Shown piece by piece: positions 1 through 7,741 of a stretch of 64,000 nucleotides of DNA. The position numbers and the translations under genes were made by a program. The notes beneath the pieces are model-generated. The model was given only the letters and a program-made list of their open reading frames with translations. It made no database searches and was not told where the DNA came from. The stretch is taken from contig DATMFK010000017.1 in assembly GCA_035556195.1 (NCBI GenBank), positions 372,001-436,000 on the forward strand. The letters run 5' to 3'. Numbering within the stretch: position 1 is the stretch's first letter; each line of letters begins with the position of its first letter. Source of the DNA: G016756615 sp035556195 (GTDB lineage: Bacteria > Pseudomonadota > Alphaproteobacteria > Rhizobiales > Rhizobiaceae).

Positions 1-1607
1 TCTGCGAGATGGCGAGCAGCCGCGATGAAGTCGCGGAAGGTGTTGGTCTTTTTCGCCCGTTTGCCCTCCTCGTACCAGGAGTAGCCCTTGTCTTTGCCGC
101 CGCGGATATGGGCGATGGCATATACGAAACCACGATCGACCAAGGACAGGCAATTCGTATTGAAAGCGGCGGGCACCGTAATGCCGTAGGACCCATAACC
201 GTATAGCAGGCAGGGCGAGCTTCCGTCGAGCGGCGTGTCGCGATGATGGATCAACGAGATCGGCACCAATTCGCCATCGTGGGAAAGCGCCATCAGCCGG
301 CGGGTCACGTAGTTCTGTGGATCGTGGCCGGATGGGACTTCTTGGCTCTTGAGGAGAACGCGCTGGCGGCTCCGCATATTGTAGTCGAAGAGCTGCGAAG
401 GTGTCGTCATCGAGGAATAGGAGAACCGCATGATTTCGGTGTCGTATTCGTACGATCCACCGAGACCGAGCGAGTAGGCCTCCTCATCGAAGGCTATTTT
501 GTGCTCCTCGCCCGTTGCCAGGGTTCGAATGACGATCCGCGGCAGCCCGTCCTTGCGTTCCAGACGGACCAGATAATCCTTGAAGCTGAGGATAGACAGG
601 ATCAGCCGCCCGGGCTCATGCGCAACCAGCTCGGTCCAGTTGTGCCGGCCGGGATCTCTCGCCGGCGCGGTCATGATCTTGAAGTCCTTGGCACCGTCGG
701 CATTGGTCAGGATGAAGAATGTGTCGCCGCCATCCTCGATGTCGTATTGCAGCCCGGCCTCACGTGGAGCGACGATGCGTGGCGCGGTCAGAGGGGCATC
801 GGCGGGGATCACCCAATATTCCGACGTTTCGTGGTCATTGATGGCGATGAAGATCCATTCGTCGTTGCGGCTGCCGCCGACGCTCATGAAGAAGCCGGGG
901 TCGGTCTCCTCGAAGACTAGCTGGTCTGAAGTCTCGCCCGTGCCGAGCCGGTGGAAGTAGACCTTGGACGGGCGATGGTTGGCGTCGAGGCGGGTGTAGA
1001 AGAAGCCATCGCAATCCGCGCTCCACGCGCCGGATCCGGCGGTGTCGGCTACGGTATCGGAAAGATCTGCGCGTGTTTCCAGGTCTCGAACGCGGATCGT
1101 GTAAAACTCCGACCCCTTGTCATCGTAAGTCCACAGCAGCCGACGGTGGTCAGCGGAATGATCGACGTCGCCCAACCGGAAATAGCTCTTGCCCTCGGCT
1201 TCCTTGTCTCCATCAAGGATGATGTCCTGCTCCCCGCCGTCGCGTGATGTGCGAAAATACCGTGGCTGCTCGCCCCCCTTCTTGAAGGAGGAGCCGTAGG
1301 CGAACGGGCCATGCTTCATAGGCACGGAGGAATCGTCCTCCTTGATTCGCCCCTTCATTTCGGCAAAGAGTATTTTTCGAAGGTCTTCCGTATCCTCCAT
1401 CAAAACTGCCTGATAGGCATTTTCTTCTTCAAGATGCTTGCGAATTTCAGGGTCCAGGAGGGTTGGATCCTTGAAGACCTCCTGCCAGTTCTCGGCCCGC
1501 AGCCATGCATAGTCGTCAATTCGCGTTATGCCGTGACGCGTGTCGGATACCGGCCGCTTCCGGGTTTCGGGCGCGGTGGCTTTCTGGAATGCACTTGCCT
1601 TGGACAT
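1..1607 (-). CDS. ptrB: Oligopeptidase B (S9A serine peptidase), 3' part cut off by window edge
   Basis: Reads as the first ~535 residues of a prolyl-oligopeptidase-family enzyme that cleaves short peptides after basic residues in the cytoplasm. The protein starts MSKASAFQKATAPETRKRPV, followed by DDYAWLRAENWQEV, the usual N-terminal signature, then a long beta-propeller region. Near the window edge it has LLYGYGSYG and AHIRGGKDKGYSWYEEGK, which lead into the alpha/beta-hydrolase domain. The catalytic Ser, Asp and His lie beyond position 1, so activity cannot be judged. The start is the ATG at 1605-1607. The next gene on the same strand, msrB, lies about 100 bp upstream. Identification is firm at family level; oligopeptidase B is preferred over prolyl oligopeptidase from the HIRGG...WYEEGK block. 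Confidence 0.88.
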   Translation of the reverse strand, partial: MSKASAFQKATAPETRKRPVSDTRHGITRIDDYAWLRAENWQEVFKDPTLLDPEIRKHLEEENAYQAVLMEDTEDLRKILFAEMKGRIKEDDSSVPMKHGPFAYGSSFKKGGEQPRYFRTSRDGGEQDIILDGDKEAEGKSYFRLGDVDHSADHRRLLWTYDDKGSEFYTIRVRDLETRADLSDTVADTAGSGAWSADCDGFFYTRLDANHRPSKVYFHRLGTGETSDQLVFEETDPGFFMSVGGSRNDEWIFIAINDHETSEYWVIPADAPLTAPRIVAPREAGLQYDIEDGGDTFFILTNADGAKDFKIMTAPARDPGRHNWTELVAHEPGRLILSILSFKDYLVRLERKDGLPRIVIRTLATGEEHKIAFDEEAYSLGLGGSYEYDTEIMRFSYSSMTTPSQLFDYNMRSRQRVLLKSQEVPSGHDPQNYVTRRLMALSHDGELVPISLIHHRDTPLDGSSPCLLYGYGSYGITVPAAFNTNCLSLVDRGFVYAIAHIRGGKDKGYSWYEEGKRAKKTNTFRDFIAAARHLA

Positions 1608-1675
1608 TGCTTACCGTCTGAGAGAGTTTTCAATGGCGAATGAACACGTCGATCGCGATCGGTTCAAGGCCCTAT

Positions 1676-1701
1676 GGCGATGCTTGTGCGATCGCATCGC
1701 C
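1676..1701. repeat. Inverted repeat between msrB and ptrB
   Basis: Perfect 8-bp arms (GGCGATGC and GCATCGCC) around a 10-base loop, just past the msrB stop in the msrB-ptrB gap. No T-run follows on either strand, so a terminator role is only possible. Confidence 0.3.
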
Positions 1702-1711
1702 TAACGCCGGA

Positions 1712-2149
1712 TCAGTCGGCCGGGTTGCCTGAACGAGCAGCAGTAGCAGGCAGGCCCTTCTGGAACTCGAGCGCAATGCCGTTGGCGCAATAGCGTCTTC
1801 CCCTTGGCAAAGGCCCGTCACCGAAAACATGGCCGATATGCGCATTGCAATCCGCACAGCGCACCTCCGTGCGCGGAATGAAGAACGAGCGATCGGGGTG
1901 CTCAGTCATCGCCTCGTCGTCAACCGGAGCTGTGAAATTCGGCCAGCCGACACCCGCGTCGAATTTCTTTTCGGAAGAAAAGAGCGTCCGGCCGCAACAG
2001 ACACAGCGATACAAGCCCGGTTGCCTTCGATCCCAGTCGAGGCTCGAGAAGGCGCGTTCGGTTCCTCCTTGCCTAGTCACGCGATATTGTTCGGACGTCA
2101 GTTGCGAGCGCCACTCGGCGTCGGATTTTTGGATCTTCAGCTTACCCAT
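1712..2149 (-). CDS. msrB: Peptide-methionine (R)-S-oxide reductase MsrB
   Basis: Repairs oxidised methionine (R-sulfoxide) in proteins. The ~145-residue product has KIQKSDAEWRSQLTSEQYRV at the N terminus, two zinc CxxC pairs (CVCC near the middle and CADC later), GWPNFTAP, and the catalytic block RRYCANGIALEF with the nucleophilic Cys. It is a full-length single-domain MsrB with no MsrA fusion. The start was set at MGKLKIQKSDAEW by family alignment; in-frame ATGs at 2173 and 2194 and a longer ORF to 2263 are possible, and none has a convincing Shine-Dalgarno. It is on the same strand as ptrB and diverges from mucR across a long AT-rich gap. Confidence 0.92.
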   Translation of the reverse strand: MGKLKIQKSDAEWRSQLTSEQYRVTRQGGTERAFSSLDWDRRQPGLYRCVCCGRTLFSSEKKFDAGVGWPNFTAPVDDEAMTEHPDRSFFIPRTEVRCADCNAHIGHVFGDGPLPRGRRYCANGIALEFQKGLPATAARSGNPAD

Positions 2150-2173
2150 TCCGCTTCTGATGCTCTTTGTCAT

Positions 2174-2618
2174 TGTTGGAAAACATGCGTCCATCTGCCC
2201 CGGTGCAAAAATAGGCTGAGTTGCGCTAGTCAGGAAGGGGGAACCCCTCAATTGCATCGTCATTTCAATTGCTCACGGGGTTGCTCTTGCGTTCTGCCGA
2301 CTCTGCAGAATTGAGTGGATTTTCACCGTGCCGAGAGCTGCCAGCCAGAATTCCGTCATATAGTACAGCCAAGAGGAATGGTGTCCTATCTTCTCTTCGG
2401 CAAGATCGGCTAGTAGAATACAAATGTTTAATACAATCGTTATGCCGTGTGGATTTCCTCGAAATAAAGCATCCGATAGACTTGATTTACTGTGCGCATC
2501 AATTAAATAAGTCGATGCGCGAATCGGACGGCCAAGGGCCATGCGAGTGATCGCGTGTCACCCCGAAAAACAGAAAAACGGGGAGCGACCAAAAGCTAAC
2601 ATTGGGGCCTGGAGCAAG
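2174..2618. other. Intergenic region, divergent msrB/mucR
   Basis: About 445 bases without a credible gene; short ORFs here have no family features. It is clearly more AT-rich than its surroundings. It contains the candidate mucR promoter and inverted repeat at 2482-2520 and a small hairpin at 2561-2583 (CCCCG, A-rich loop, CGGGG) that would fall in the mucR 5' leader. Confidence 0.6.
2482..2520 (+). promoter_or_regulatory. Candidate mucR promoter with overlapping inverted-repeat operator
   Basis: TTGATT at 2482-2487 and TAAATA at 2504-2509 are spaced by 16 bases, a fair sigma-70-type pair about 110 bp before the mucR start. An inverted repeat, GCGCATC at 2494-2500 and GATGCGC at 2514-2520 with an AT-rich centre, straddles the -10 box. 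MucR/Ros proteins are known to repress their own genes through AT-rich sites, so autoregulation is a reasonable inference. Confidence 0.45.
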
Positions 2619-3044
2619 ATGGAAATTGTAGACGCACCTGCCAAAAATAGTGAAATGCTGATCGAGTTGACCGCCGATGTGGTTGCGGCCTACGTCAGCA
2701 ACAATCCCGTTCCCGTCGGGGAACTGCCCAATCTCATCGCCGACGTTCATGCTGCGCTGGGTCGGGTCGGGGGCAGCGGCGACCAGCCGGTCGTCGACAA
2801 GCAGAAGCCTGCCGTGAACCCCAAGAAATCCGTCCATGACGATTACATCGTCTGCCTGGAAGACGGTAAGAAATTCAAGTCGCTGAAGCGGCATCTGATG
2901 ACCCACTACGGTCTGACGCCGGACCAGTACCGTGAGAAGTGGGGCCTTGACGCCAGCTACCCGATGGTTGCTCCGAACTATGCGCAGGCGCGTTCGCAGC
3001 TTGCCAAGAAGATGGGGCTTGGGCGCAAGCGCAAGGGTCGCTGA
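2619..3044 (+). CDS. mucR: MucR/Ros-family zinc-finger transcriptional regulator
   Basis: A 141-residue regulator of the Ros/MucR family, which controls exopolysaccharide, motility and cell-cycle genes in Rhizobiales by binding AT-rich DNA. The N-terminal half (LTADVVAAYVSNNPVPVGEL) is the oligomerisation region. The prokaryotic zinc finger is CLEDGKKFKSLKRHLMTH with ligands Cys79, Asp82, His92 and His96, followed by YGLTPDQYREKWGL. Asp in place of the second Cys is normal for MucR. The ORF could extend to 2541, but the ATG at 2619 has GGAG four bases upstream and matches family starts. An intrinsic terminator follows directly, so it is probably monocistronic. Confidence 0.95.
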   Translation: MEIVDAPAKNSEMLIELTADVVAAYVSNNPVPVGELPNLIADVHAALGRVGGSGDQPVVDKQKPAVNPKKSVHDDYIVCLEDGKKFKSLKRHLMTHYGLTPDQYREKWGLDASYPMVAPNYAQARSQLAKKMGLGRKRKGR

Positions 3045-3061
3045 GACGCATCGATCGGTAA

Positions 3062-3090
3062 GAAAAGCGGCGCCGCGGGCGCCGTTTTTC
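3062..3090 (+). terminator. Rho-independent terminator of mucR
   Basis: The stem CGGCGCC (3068-3074) and GGCGCCG (3078-3084) with a 3-base loop is followed directly by TTTTT. It is preceded by an A-rich stretch. It lies 23 bp after the mucR stop. This is the clearest intrinsic terminator in the window. Confidence 0.9.
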
Positions 3091-3164
3091 GTTGGTAACT
3101 TTGAGGCGATCGGAGAACACCGTTTCGTTCGGAACGGGACTCTGTCCGACGGAACCCTACGTCG

Positions 3165-3198
3165 TGCCTTCCGATCGGGCCATGCCTTCCGATCGGAA
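3165..3198. repeat. Short direct repeat with palindrome
   Basis: The 14-mer TGCCTTCCGATCGG occurs at 3165-3178 and again at 3183-3196, period 18. The second copy forms the perfect palindrome TTCCGATCGGAA at 3187-3198. It lies in the gap between the mucR terminator and the end of sufE. Confidence 0.5.
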
Positions 3199-3257
3199 GA
3201 TGAGCGCAGCGAATCGCCTCCGCTTCCTGGCCAACCCTGGAGCAAGGATGGGCAGGC

Positions 3258-3692
3258 TCACTGTGCGGCTGCAATGTCGAGCGAGCGCTCGGCTTCCTGC
3301 TTGATGCGCCGGACCATCGAGCGCAGGCCATTGGCCCGTTGCGGCGACAGGTGCTCGTTCAGACCGAGATTGCGCATCGTCTCTTCCGCCTCGATCTTGA
3401 TGATGTCGCTCGCGTGGCGCTCCGAGAAAAGCGCGATCATGATCGCGACCAGCCCTCGCACGATGTGGGCGTCAGAATCGCCTTGGAAACTCAGTACGGG
3501 GTCGGGTCCGGGGCCGCGCTTCGTATCGAGCCAAACCTGGCTGACACAGCCCGGCACCCTGTGCGCATCGTTGCGCGCCTCTTCGGGGAAGGGCGGCAGC
3601 CCCTGGCCTAGTTCGATGATATAGCGATACCGGTCCTCCCAGTCATCGAGGAGGGCGAAATCGTCCTTGATGGTTTCGATAGCAGTACTCAT
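3258..3692 (-). CDS. sufE: SufE-family cysteine desulfuration protein
   Basis: A 144-residue protein that accepts sulfane sulfur from the cysteine desulfurase SufS during Fe-S cluster assembly. The signature RVPGCVSQVW places the acceptor Cys at residue 49, close to its position in characterised SufE. The N-terminal DDFALLDDWEDRYRYIIELG and the C-terminal GLNEHLSPQRANGLRSMVRRI are also typical. It stands alone, away from a suf operon. A perfect 15-bp palindrome, ATGATCGCCGATCAT at 3691-3705, covers the start codon and may be chance. Confidence 0.93.
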   Translation of the reverse strand: MSTAIETIKDDFALLDDWEDRYRYIIELGQGLPPFPEEARNDAHRVPGCVSQVWLDTKRGPGPDPVLSFQGDSDAHIVRGLVAIMIALFSERHASDIIKIEAEETMRNLGLNEHLSPQRANGLRSMVRRIKQEAERSLDIAAAQ

Positions 3693-3933
3693 GATCGCCG
3701 ATCATATAGTGATTGACTGCGCCCAGGTCACGGAAAATGGCGTGGCGACGCCGAAAGCGTCCGATGGGCCAGGCATTCGACCCGTATTGGCTCTCATTGT
3801 TAAGCCGCATTACGGCAAGGAGTGCCACACGGCTTAGCATGCGCCACTAACCCTACAACCGCGCCTCCGATCCAACGGGTTCTGCTGCTTTAGAGTCCTT
3901 GTCTTCTCGATTGCCGAAATCCGGCGCACCGTC

Positions 3934-4326
3934 TTAGTTCTGGGGGCGCCGCGACGGAATTGGAACAGCCGAGTGCGCATGCTGTCCAGGCGCGGCGCCG
4001 TCATTGGTCATGTCCGGCGATCCGTCGTCGATGGCAATACTACCGGTCGCCACGGATTGGTCAGGTTCGTCGAATTGTCCATCGATGAATTCATAGGCGA
4101 TGCGGGCACGCGCGCCGATCGTTTGGAGCGCGGCCTTGCCGACCTCGCAGACCTCCGGCTTGCGCTCGCAGATGCCAGCAACATCGCCGACTGCGTCGCG
4201 CGCCGCAAAGAATGCCTGCAACGGGCCGACGCTCGGTGCGTTCTCGCCGTCTCCCATCGTACCAAGCGGCAGAATCAGCAGCACCAACGAGAACCAGAAA
4301 CCCAGGCGGATGAGGAAGCCCATCAT
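3934..4326 (-). CDS. DUF5330-type small secreted or membrane-anchored protein
   Basis: A 130-residue protein with an N-terminal hydrophobic segment (FLIRLGFWFSLVLLILPLG, residues ~4-22) that is a signal peptide or anchor. The body AARDAVGDVAGICERKPEVCEVGKAALQTIG carries two cysteines about seven residues apart, and the C-terminal tail is acidic and low in complexity, ending in PIPSRRPQN. This matches my recollection of the DUF5330 family, restricted to Rhizobiales and without a known function. Translation could start at either of two adjacent ATGs. It diverges from the kinase gene at 4772. Confidence 0.75.
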   Translation of the reverse strand: MMGFLIRLGFWFSLVLLILPLGTMGDGENAPSVGPLQAFFAARDAVGDVAGICERKPEVCEVGKAALQTIGARARIAYEFIDGQFDEPDQSVATGSIAIDDGSPDMTNDGAAPGQHAHSAVPIPSRRPQN

Positions 4327-4771
4327 ATCGTCCCTTATGTCCCTATGGCCGCCTCAGAAATGCGGCCCGTCCCTTTCATTGCTACCATGGCATCGCCGCA
4401 AGAAAGAGCGCTTGATCAAGCGCGGCGCTTTTGACGAAAATTTGAATCAAATGGCAACAGTTCAGCCAAACACCGCCACCTGAGCCCCCATTCAACCACT
4501 TTGCCTCGTCCCGGCGCAAGCTGCGCAACGCCCGGTATTCACTCGCCTTTTGAGCGAAGGACCGTGTTCCTGGTGACCGATCGCCCTTCCTTTCAGGCCC
4601 TCTGGAGCCAATAACCCGCTGTTTACTATGACGCGAATTCGCGTTCGTTTTCCGCCGACCGAACCCGGCAAAGGGTAGGGATCCCACCGCTCGGGCCGTC
4701 GCCCTTATCCTTTCCTTAAAGGCTGGGATGCGAGGGTCGGTCCAAGGAAGAGCGACCCGCAAAAGCGGGCA
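4327..4771. other. Intergenic region upstream of sensor kinase
   Basis: About 445 bases separate two divergent genes. Antisense ORFs entering from the right are shadows. The only structured element I see is the perfect 14-bp palindrome ACGCGAATTCGCGT at 4631-4644. Confidence 0.55.
4631..4644. promoter_or_regulatory. Perfect 14-bp palindrome, possible operator
   Basis: ACGCGAATTCGCGT is its own reverse complement and lies about 130 bp before the sensor-kinase start. It could be a dimeric repressor site. No matching second copy was noticed in the window. Confidence 0.3.
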
Positions 4772-6580
4772 ATGTGCGAGTGCGTGGCGTTGAGTGCTTT
4801 GGCAACCAGATTGTCGGAATGGCTGGCCGGGCTGGCCGCCGGTTGCGACCGGCTGGTCCATCCCTCTGTCACTGATAGCGACCGCGCAGCGCAAGGTCGA
4901 CTTCTACGGATCTTGCTTGCCGGCCCTTTCCTCCTGGCCGCTGCCGCCGTCCAGGTGCTTGCGCCGGCTCTTGGCGTGGTTGCGACGCTCTCGGCAATCT
5001 GCGCCCTGCTCGCCACCGCCTGGCTCTGCATCGTGGTGGTCGCGTCCAGTGGTCGCGGAGGTCCCGCTGCCGCTGTGGTGCTGGCCTGCTGCGCGTCTTT
5101 CGTGGGGTTGATCGTCGCTGGTGCGGGCGGCATCGGCTCGCCGCTGGCACTTCTGGCTCCGTGTCTGTTCGCCGAAGCCTATTGGGTCGGAAGATCGCGG
5201 CGCGCGGCTTGGGCCGGGGCGGCGGCTGGCTTCGCGGCTCTCATCCTTCAAGCCGTGGCCTCGCCTTTGATAGCGGATCCACAACCTGTCTCGAGCGGTT
5301 GGCACTGGCTCGTGCCCGTCGCCTGTCTGCTGTCGTTCGCGCCTCGTCTGCGTGATCTCCTTGGGGCGCGTGCGCCGCTAGGGGAAGGGAATGCCGGCGC
5401 GGCGCTCGAGCAGTCCCTTCAAGCCGTGGTGCTACGCATGGCAACCAATGGCGAAGTGGTCGACGCCTCCGAGAAGGCACGGGATCTGCTCAGCCTCCAG
5501 CCGGAATTGCTGCTGGCGAGCGGACTGCTTGATCGCATCCATGTCGCGGATCGTATCGTCTATCTCAGCGCAATCGCCGACTTGCGTGAGGGCGCGCGTT
5601 TCCGGCGCTGCGAAATGCGGCTGCGGCTGCCACGGGCGGCGGATCAGCCGCTGGGCGACAACTATCGCTCCTTCGTGATCGAGCTCGCGAGGGAAACCGA
5701 GGGTGGTGAGATCGTCGGCTTGCTGCGGGACAATGGCGAAATGGCGGCGTTGCGGGCAGCGTTGGCCGATGCTCGTGCGGTCGCCGCCAGCAGCGACGTC
5801 GCCAAGAACCGCTTTCTGGCCGGCGTCAGCCATGAGCTGCGCACGCCGCTCAACGCAATCATCGGCTTTTCGGACATGCTTGCGCATGGCATGTGCGGGC
5901 CTCTGAGTTCTTCCCGGCAGGAGGAGTACGTCCGGTTGATCCGCGAATCCGGCAATCATTTGCTTGCCGTGGTGAACGCCATCCTGGATGTGTCGAAGAT
6001 CGAATCGGGGACTTATGAGATCCATCCCGAGTCTTTCCGTTTCGGCGAGGCGGCAGAGATGTGCCGTTCCATGATGGCCCTCCAGGCCGAGACCAAGAAC
6101 ATTGGCCTGACGATGCGCATGGGCGCAGGTGTCGGCGAGATCGTCGCCGACAGGCGTTCGGTCAAGCAAATGCTGATCAACCTCCTTTCGAACGCCATCA
6201 AGTTCACGCCGGAAGGCGGAAAGGTCTCGCTCAGCGCGACGCGGCTCGGTTCACGCCTTCATTTTTCGGTCGCGGATACCGGAATAGGAATCGCCGCCGC
6301 GGATCTGGAGCGTTTGGGCGAGCCGTTCACCCAGGTCCAGAACGACTATACACGCCAGTTCGAGGGCACGGGCCTGGGCCTTTCCGTCGTTCGAGGGCTG
6401 GTTGGCCTGCACCATGGCACGATGACGATTGAGAGCGCACCGGGCGAGGGCACGACGGTCGCCATCAGCCTGCCCATCGATGGCCCCGATGCCGTTCTTC
6501 CCTCGCGCGGCGAGGTGCTTTCCATGAAATCGTCGGCCAAGAACGAGGAGATCAATGGGACGCTCCGCAAGATCGCGTAA
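4772..6580 (+). CDS. PAS-domain sensor histidine kinase of the DivJ/PleC/PdhS type
   Basis: A 602-residue membrane kinase. The first ~200 residues contain several hydrophobic segments (for example LLAGPFLLAAAAVQVLAPAL and AAAVVLACCASFVGLIVAGA). A PAS-like region follows (~210-310), then the dimerisation domain RFLAGVSHELRTPLNAIIGFSDML with phospho-acceptor His354, then the ATPase with NLLSNAIKFTPEGG, DTGIGIAAADLERLGEPF and GTGLGLSVV. The HELRTPLNAIIGFSDML block and the residues after it resemble kinases acting on the DivK cell-cycle regulator. No response regulator is adjacent, which fits that group. The last 26 bp overlap the peptidoglycan-binding gene, so the two are probably co-translated. 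CbrA is a possible orthologue in Sinorhizobium, not proven here. Confidence 0.85.
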   Translation: MCECVALSALATRLSEWLAGLAAGCDRLVHPSVTDSDRAAQGRLLRILLAGPFLLAAAAVQVLAPALGVVATLSAICALLATAWLCIVVVASSGRGGPAAAVVLACCASFVGLIVAGAGGIGSPLALLAPCLFAEAYWVGRSRRAAWAGAAAGFAALILQAVASPLIADPQPVSSGWHWLVPVACLLSFAPRLRDLLGARAPLGEGNAGAALEQSLQAVVLRMATNGEVVDASEKARDLLSLQPELLLASGLLDRIHVADRIVYLSAIADLREGARFRRCEMRLRLPRAADQPLGDNYRSFVIELARETEGGEIVGLLRDNGEMAALRAALADARAVAASSDVAKNRFLAGVSHELRTPLNAIIGFSDMLAHGMCGPLSSSRQEEYVRLIRESGNHLLAVVNAILDVSKIESGTYEIHPESFRFGEAAEMCRSMMALQAETKNIGLTMRMGAGVGEIVADRRSVKQMLINLLSNAIKFTPEGGKVSLSATRLGSRLHFSVADTGIGIAAADLERLGEPFTQVQNDYTRQFEGTGLGLSVVRGLVGLHHGTMTIESAPGEGTTVAISLPIDGPDAVLPSRGEVLSMKSSAKNEEINGTLRKIA

Positions 6581-7340
6581 GGTGGTCGAGGAAGAGACGG
6601 TCAGTCCGCTTCGCCAAGGCGCCTCGATGCTGGGCGGCGCCATTGCCCGCAATCCGGTCGTTGTGGGCGGGACGACGGCGTTCCTGGTAGCGCTCTCCTA
6701 CGTTTCGGCCAACGCCCTCTGGTACCAACCGCATTTCCACTCCGGCGCATTCTTCTCGACGCGCGAGACGGCCTATGTCGGTCCGCCCGCCCCCGAGGAG
6801 CCTGACGAGCGACCGGCGGAGACGACGATCCGCATTGAGCGCGACCGGCAAGCCGTGGCTCCGCCGGTGGCGAGTGATCCCGTGGTCAAGCAGGTGCAGT
6901 CCGTTTTGCACGAGCTCAACTTCTATGATGGCGCTGTCGACGGCTTGACGGGCCCGAACACGCGCAGAGCGATCGAGACCTACCGCAAGACGGTGGGCTT
7001 GCCCGTCAATGGCGACATCGACCAGCAATTGGTCGAGCATCTCGGAGCCGCAACGAAGACTGCCGGCATTCCGCGGCAGCCGGTTCCGACGCCGCGTTCG
7101 GCCGCGCAATCGGTTGTGCCCGAACCTCGGCCGGCTCCCGATTCTGGCGATCCGCGCATCCTCAAGATTCAGGCTGGGCTCAAGGCGTTCGGCAATGACG
7201 GGATCGAGATCGATGGCGTCGTGGGGTCTCGAACGAGATCAGCGATCCGCGAGTTCCAGTCGCTGTTCGGGCTGCCTGTCACAGGTGAACCCGACGAAGC
7301 GCTCTATAGGAAGATGCGCGAAATTGGCTTGACGAGCTGA
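6555..7340 (+). CDS. Membrane-anchored protein with two peptidoglycan-binding (PGB-1) domains
   Basis: A 261-residue protein with a basic cytoplasmic N terminus, one membrane segment (NPVVVGGTTAFLVALSYVSA, ~33-52) and a periplasmic part carrying two PG_binding_1 repeats. The first is VKQVQSVLHELNFYDGAVDG...RRAIETYRKTVGLPVNG (~108-150). The second is ILKIQAGLKAFGNDGIEIDG...RSAIREFQSLFGLPVTG (~200-250). A proline-rich linker joins them. It starts inside the upstream kinase gene (26-bp overlap). The pairing suggests a link between a cell-cycle kinase and the cell wall, which is inference only. Confidence 0.85.
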   Translation: MGRSARSRKVVEEETVSPLRQGASMLGGAIARNPVVVGGTTAFLVALSYVSANALWYQPHFHSGAFFSTRETAYVGPPAPEEPDERPAETTIRIERDRQAVAPPVASDPVVKQVQSVLHELNFYDGAVDGLTGPNTRRAIETYRKTVGLPVNGDIDQQLVEHLGAATKTAGIPRQPVPTPRSAAQSVVPEPRPAPDSGDPRILKIQAGLKAFGNDGIEIDGVVGSRTRSAIREFQSLFGLPVTGEPDEALYRKMREIGLTS

Positions 7341-7352
7341 CGGCCTATAGCG

Positions 7353-7373
7353 TCATTCCCGTTTCGGGAATGA
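7353..7373. repeat. Perfect hairpin between PGB protein and DUF1491 gene
   Basis: TCATTCCCG (7353-7361), loop TTT, CGGGAATGA (7365-7373). The 9-bp perfect stem lies 13 bp after the upstream stop. The ATG at 7370 lies within the stem, one reason to prefer the DUF1491 start at 7394. It lacks a T-run and may be an attenuator, a processing site or an inefficient terminator. Confidence 0.6.
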
Positions 7374-7393
7374 ATGGAAGGGCGGTCCGGCGG

Positions 7394-7741
7394 ATGCGCG
7401 TAACCAGCGATCTTTGGGTATCGGCCCTCCTGCGGCGCGTGTTCGCCGAAGGAGGTTTTGGCGCGATCGTGAGACGCGGCGCGACGGAGGCTGGCGCTGT
7501 GTTCCTGGTCACTCGCGACCGGTTCGGCGAGACTTCGCTGTTCGGACCGGCGCCGCAGACGGTCTACGACAGCAGCCGTCCGGATGAGCGCCAGTTCTCC
7601 GAGCTTGCCAGCGGCGCGGACAGTGAGGCGATCGATGCGCGACTCGCCAAGGAGATGCGATTCGACCCCGACATTTGGGTGGTGGAGATAGAGCCAGGAT
7701 CGACGCCGCTGGCCGACCTCCTCGCCCTCACGAAGCCTTGA
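7394..7741 (+). CDS. DUF1491 family protein
   Basis: A 115-residue cytoplasmic protein of an alphaproteobacterial family without a known function. It begins MRVTSDLWVSALLRRVFAEG and contains FGAIVRRGATEAGAVFLVTR and a C-terminal DPDIWVVEIE strand, the conserved features of DUF1491 as I recall them. The longer ORF from 7370 starts inside a hairpin and is less likely. It converges on the DUF2336 gene, with their 3' ends overlapping by 14 bp. It may be co-transcribed with the kinase and PGB genes upstream. Confidence 0.8.
   Translation: MRVTSDLWVSALLRRVFAEGGFGAIVRRGATEAGAVFLVTRDRFGETSLFGPAPQTVYDSSRPDERQFSELASGADSEAIDARLAKEMRFDPDIWVVEIEPGSTPLADLLALTKP

Noticed and set aside
243..920. 225-residue rightward ORF
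   Set aside because: Antisense to the oligopeptidase B gene, whose reverse frame has clear S9 motifs; the rightward translation has no recognisable domain.
3691..3705. 15-bp palindrome over the sufE start codon
   Set aside because: Built from a start codon and GATC words that occur often by chance; no second copy or promoter context.
5432..6169. 245-residue leftward ORF
   Set aside because: Shadow of the sensor kinase; the forward frame has His354 and all ATPase motifs.
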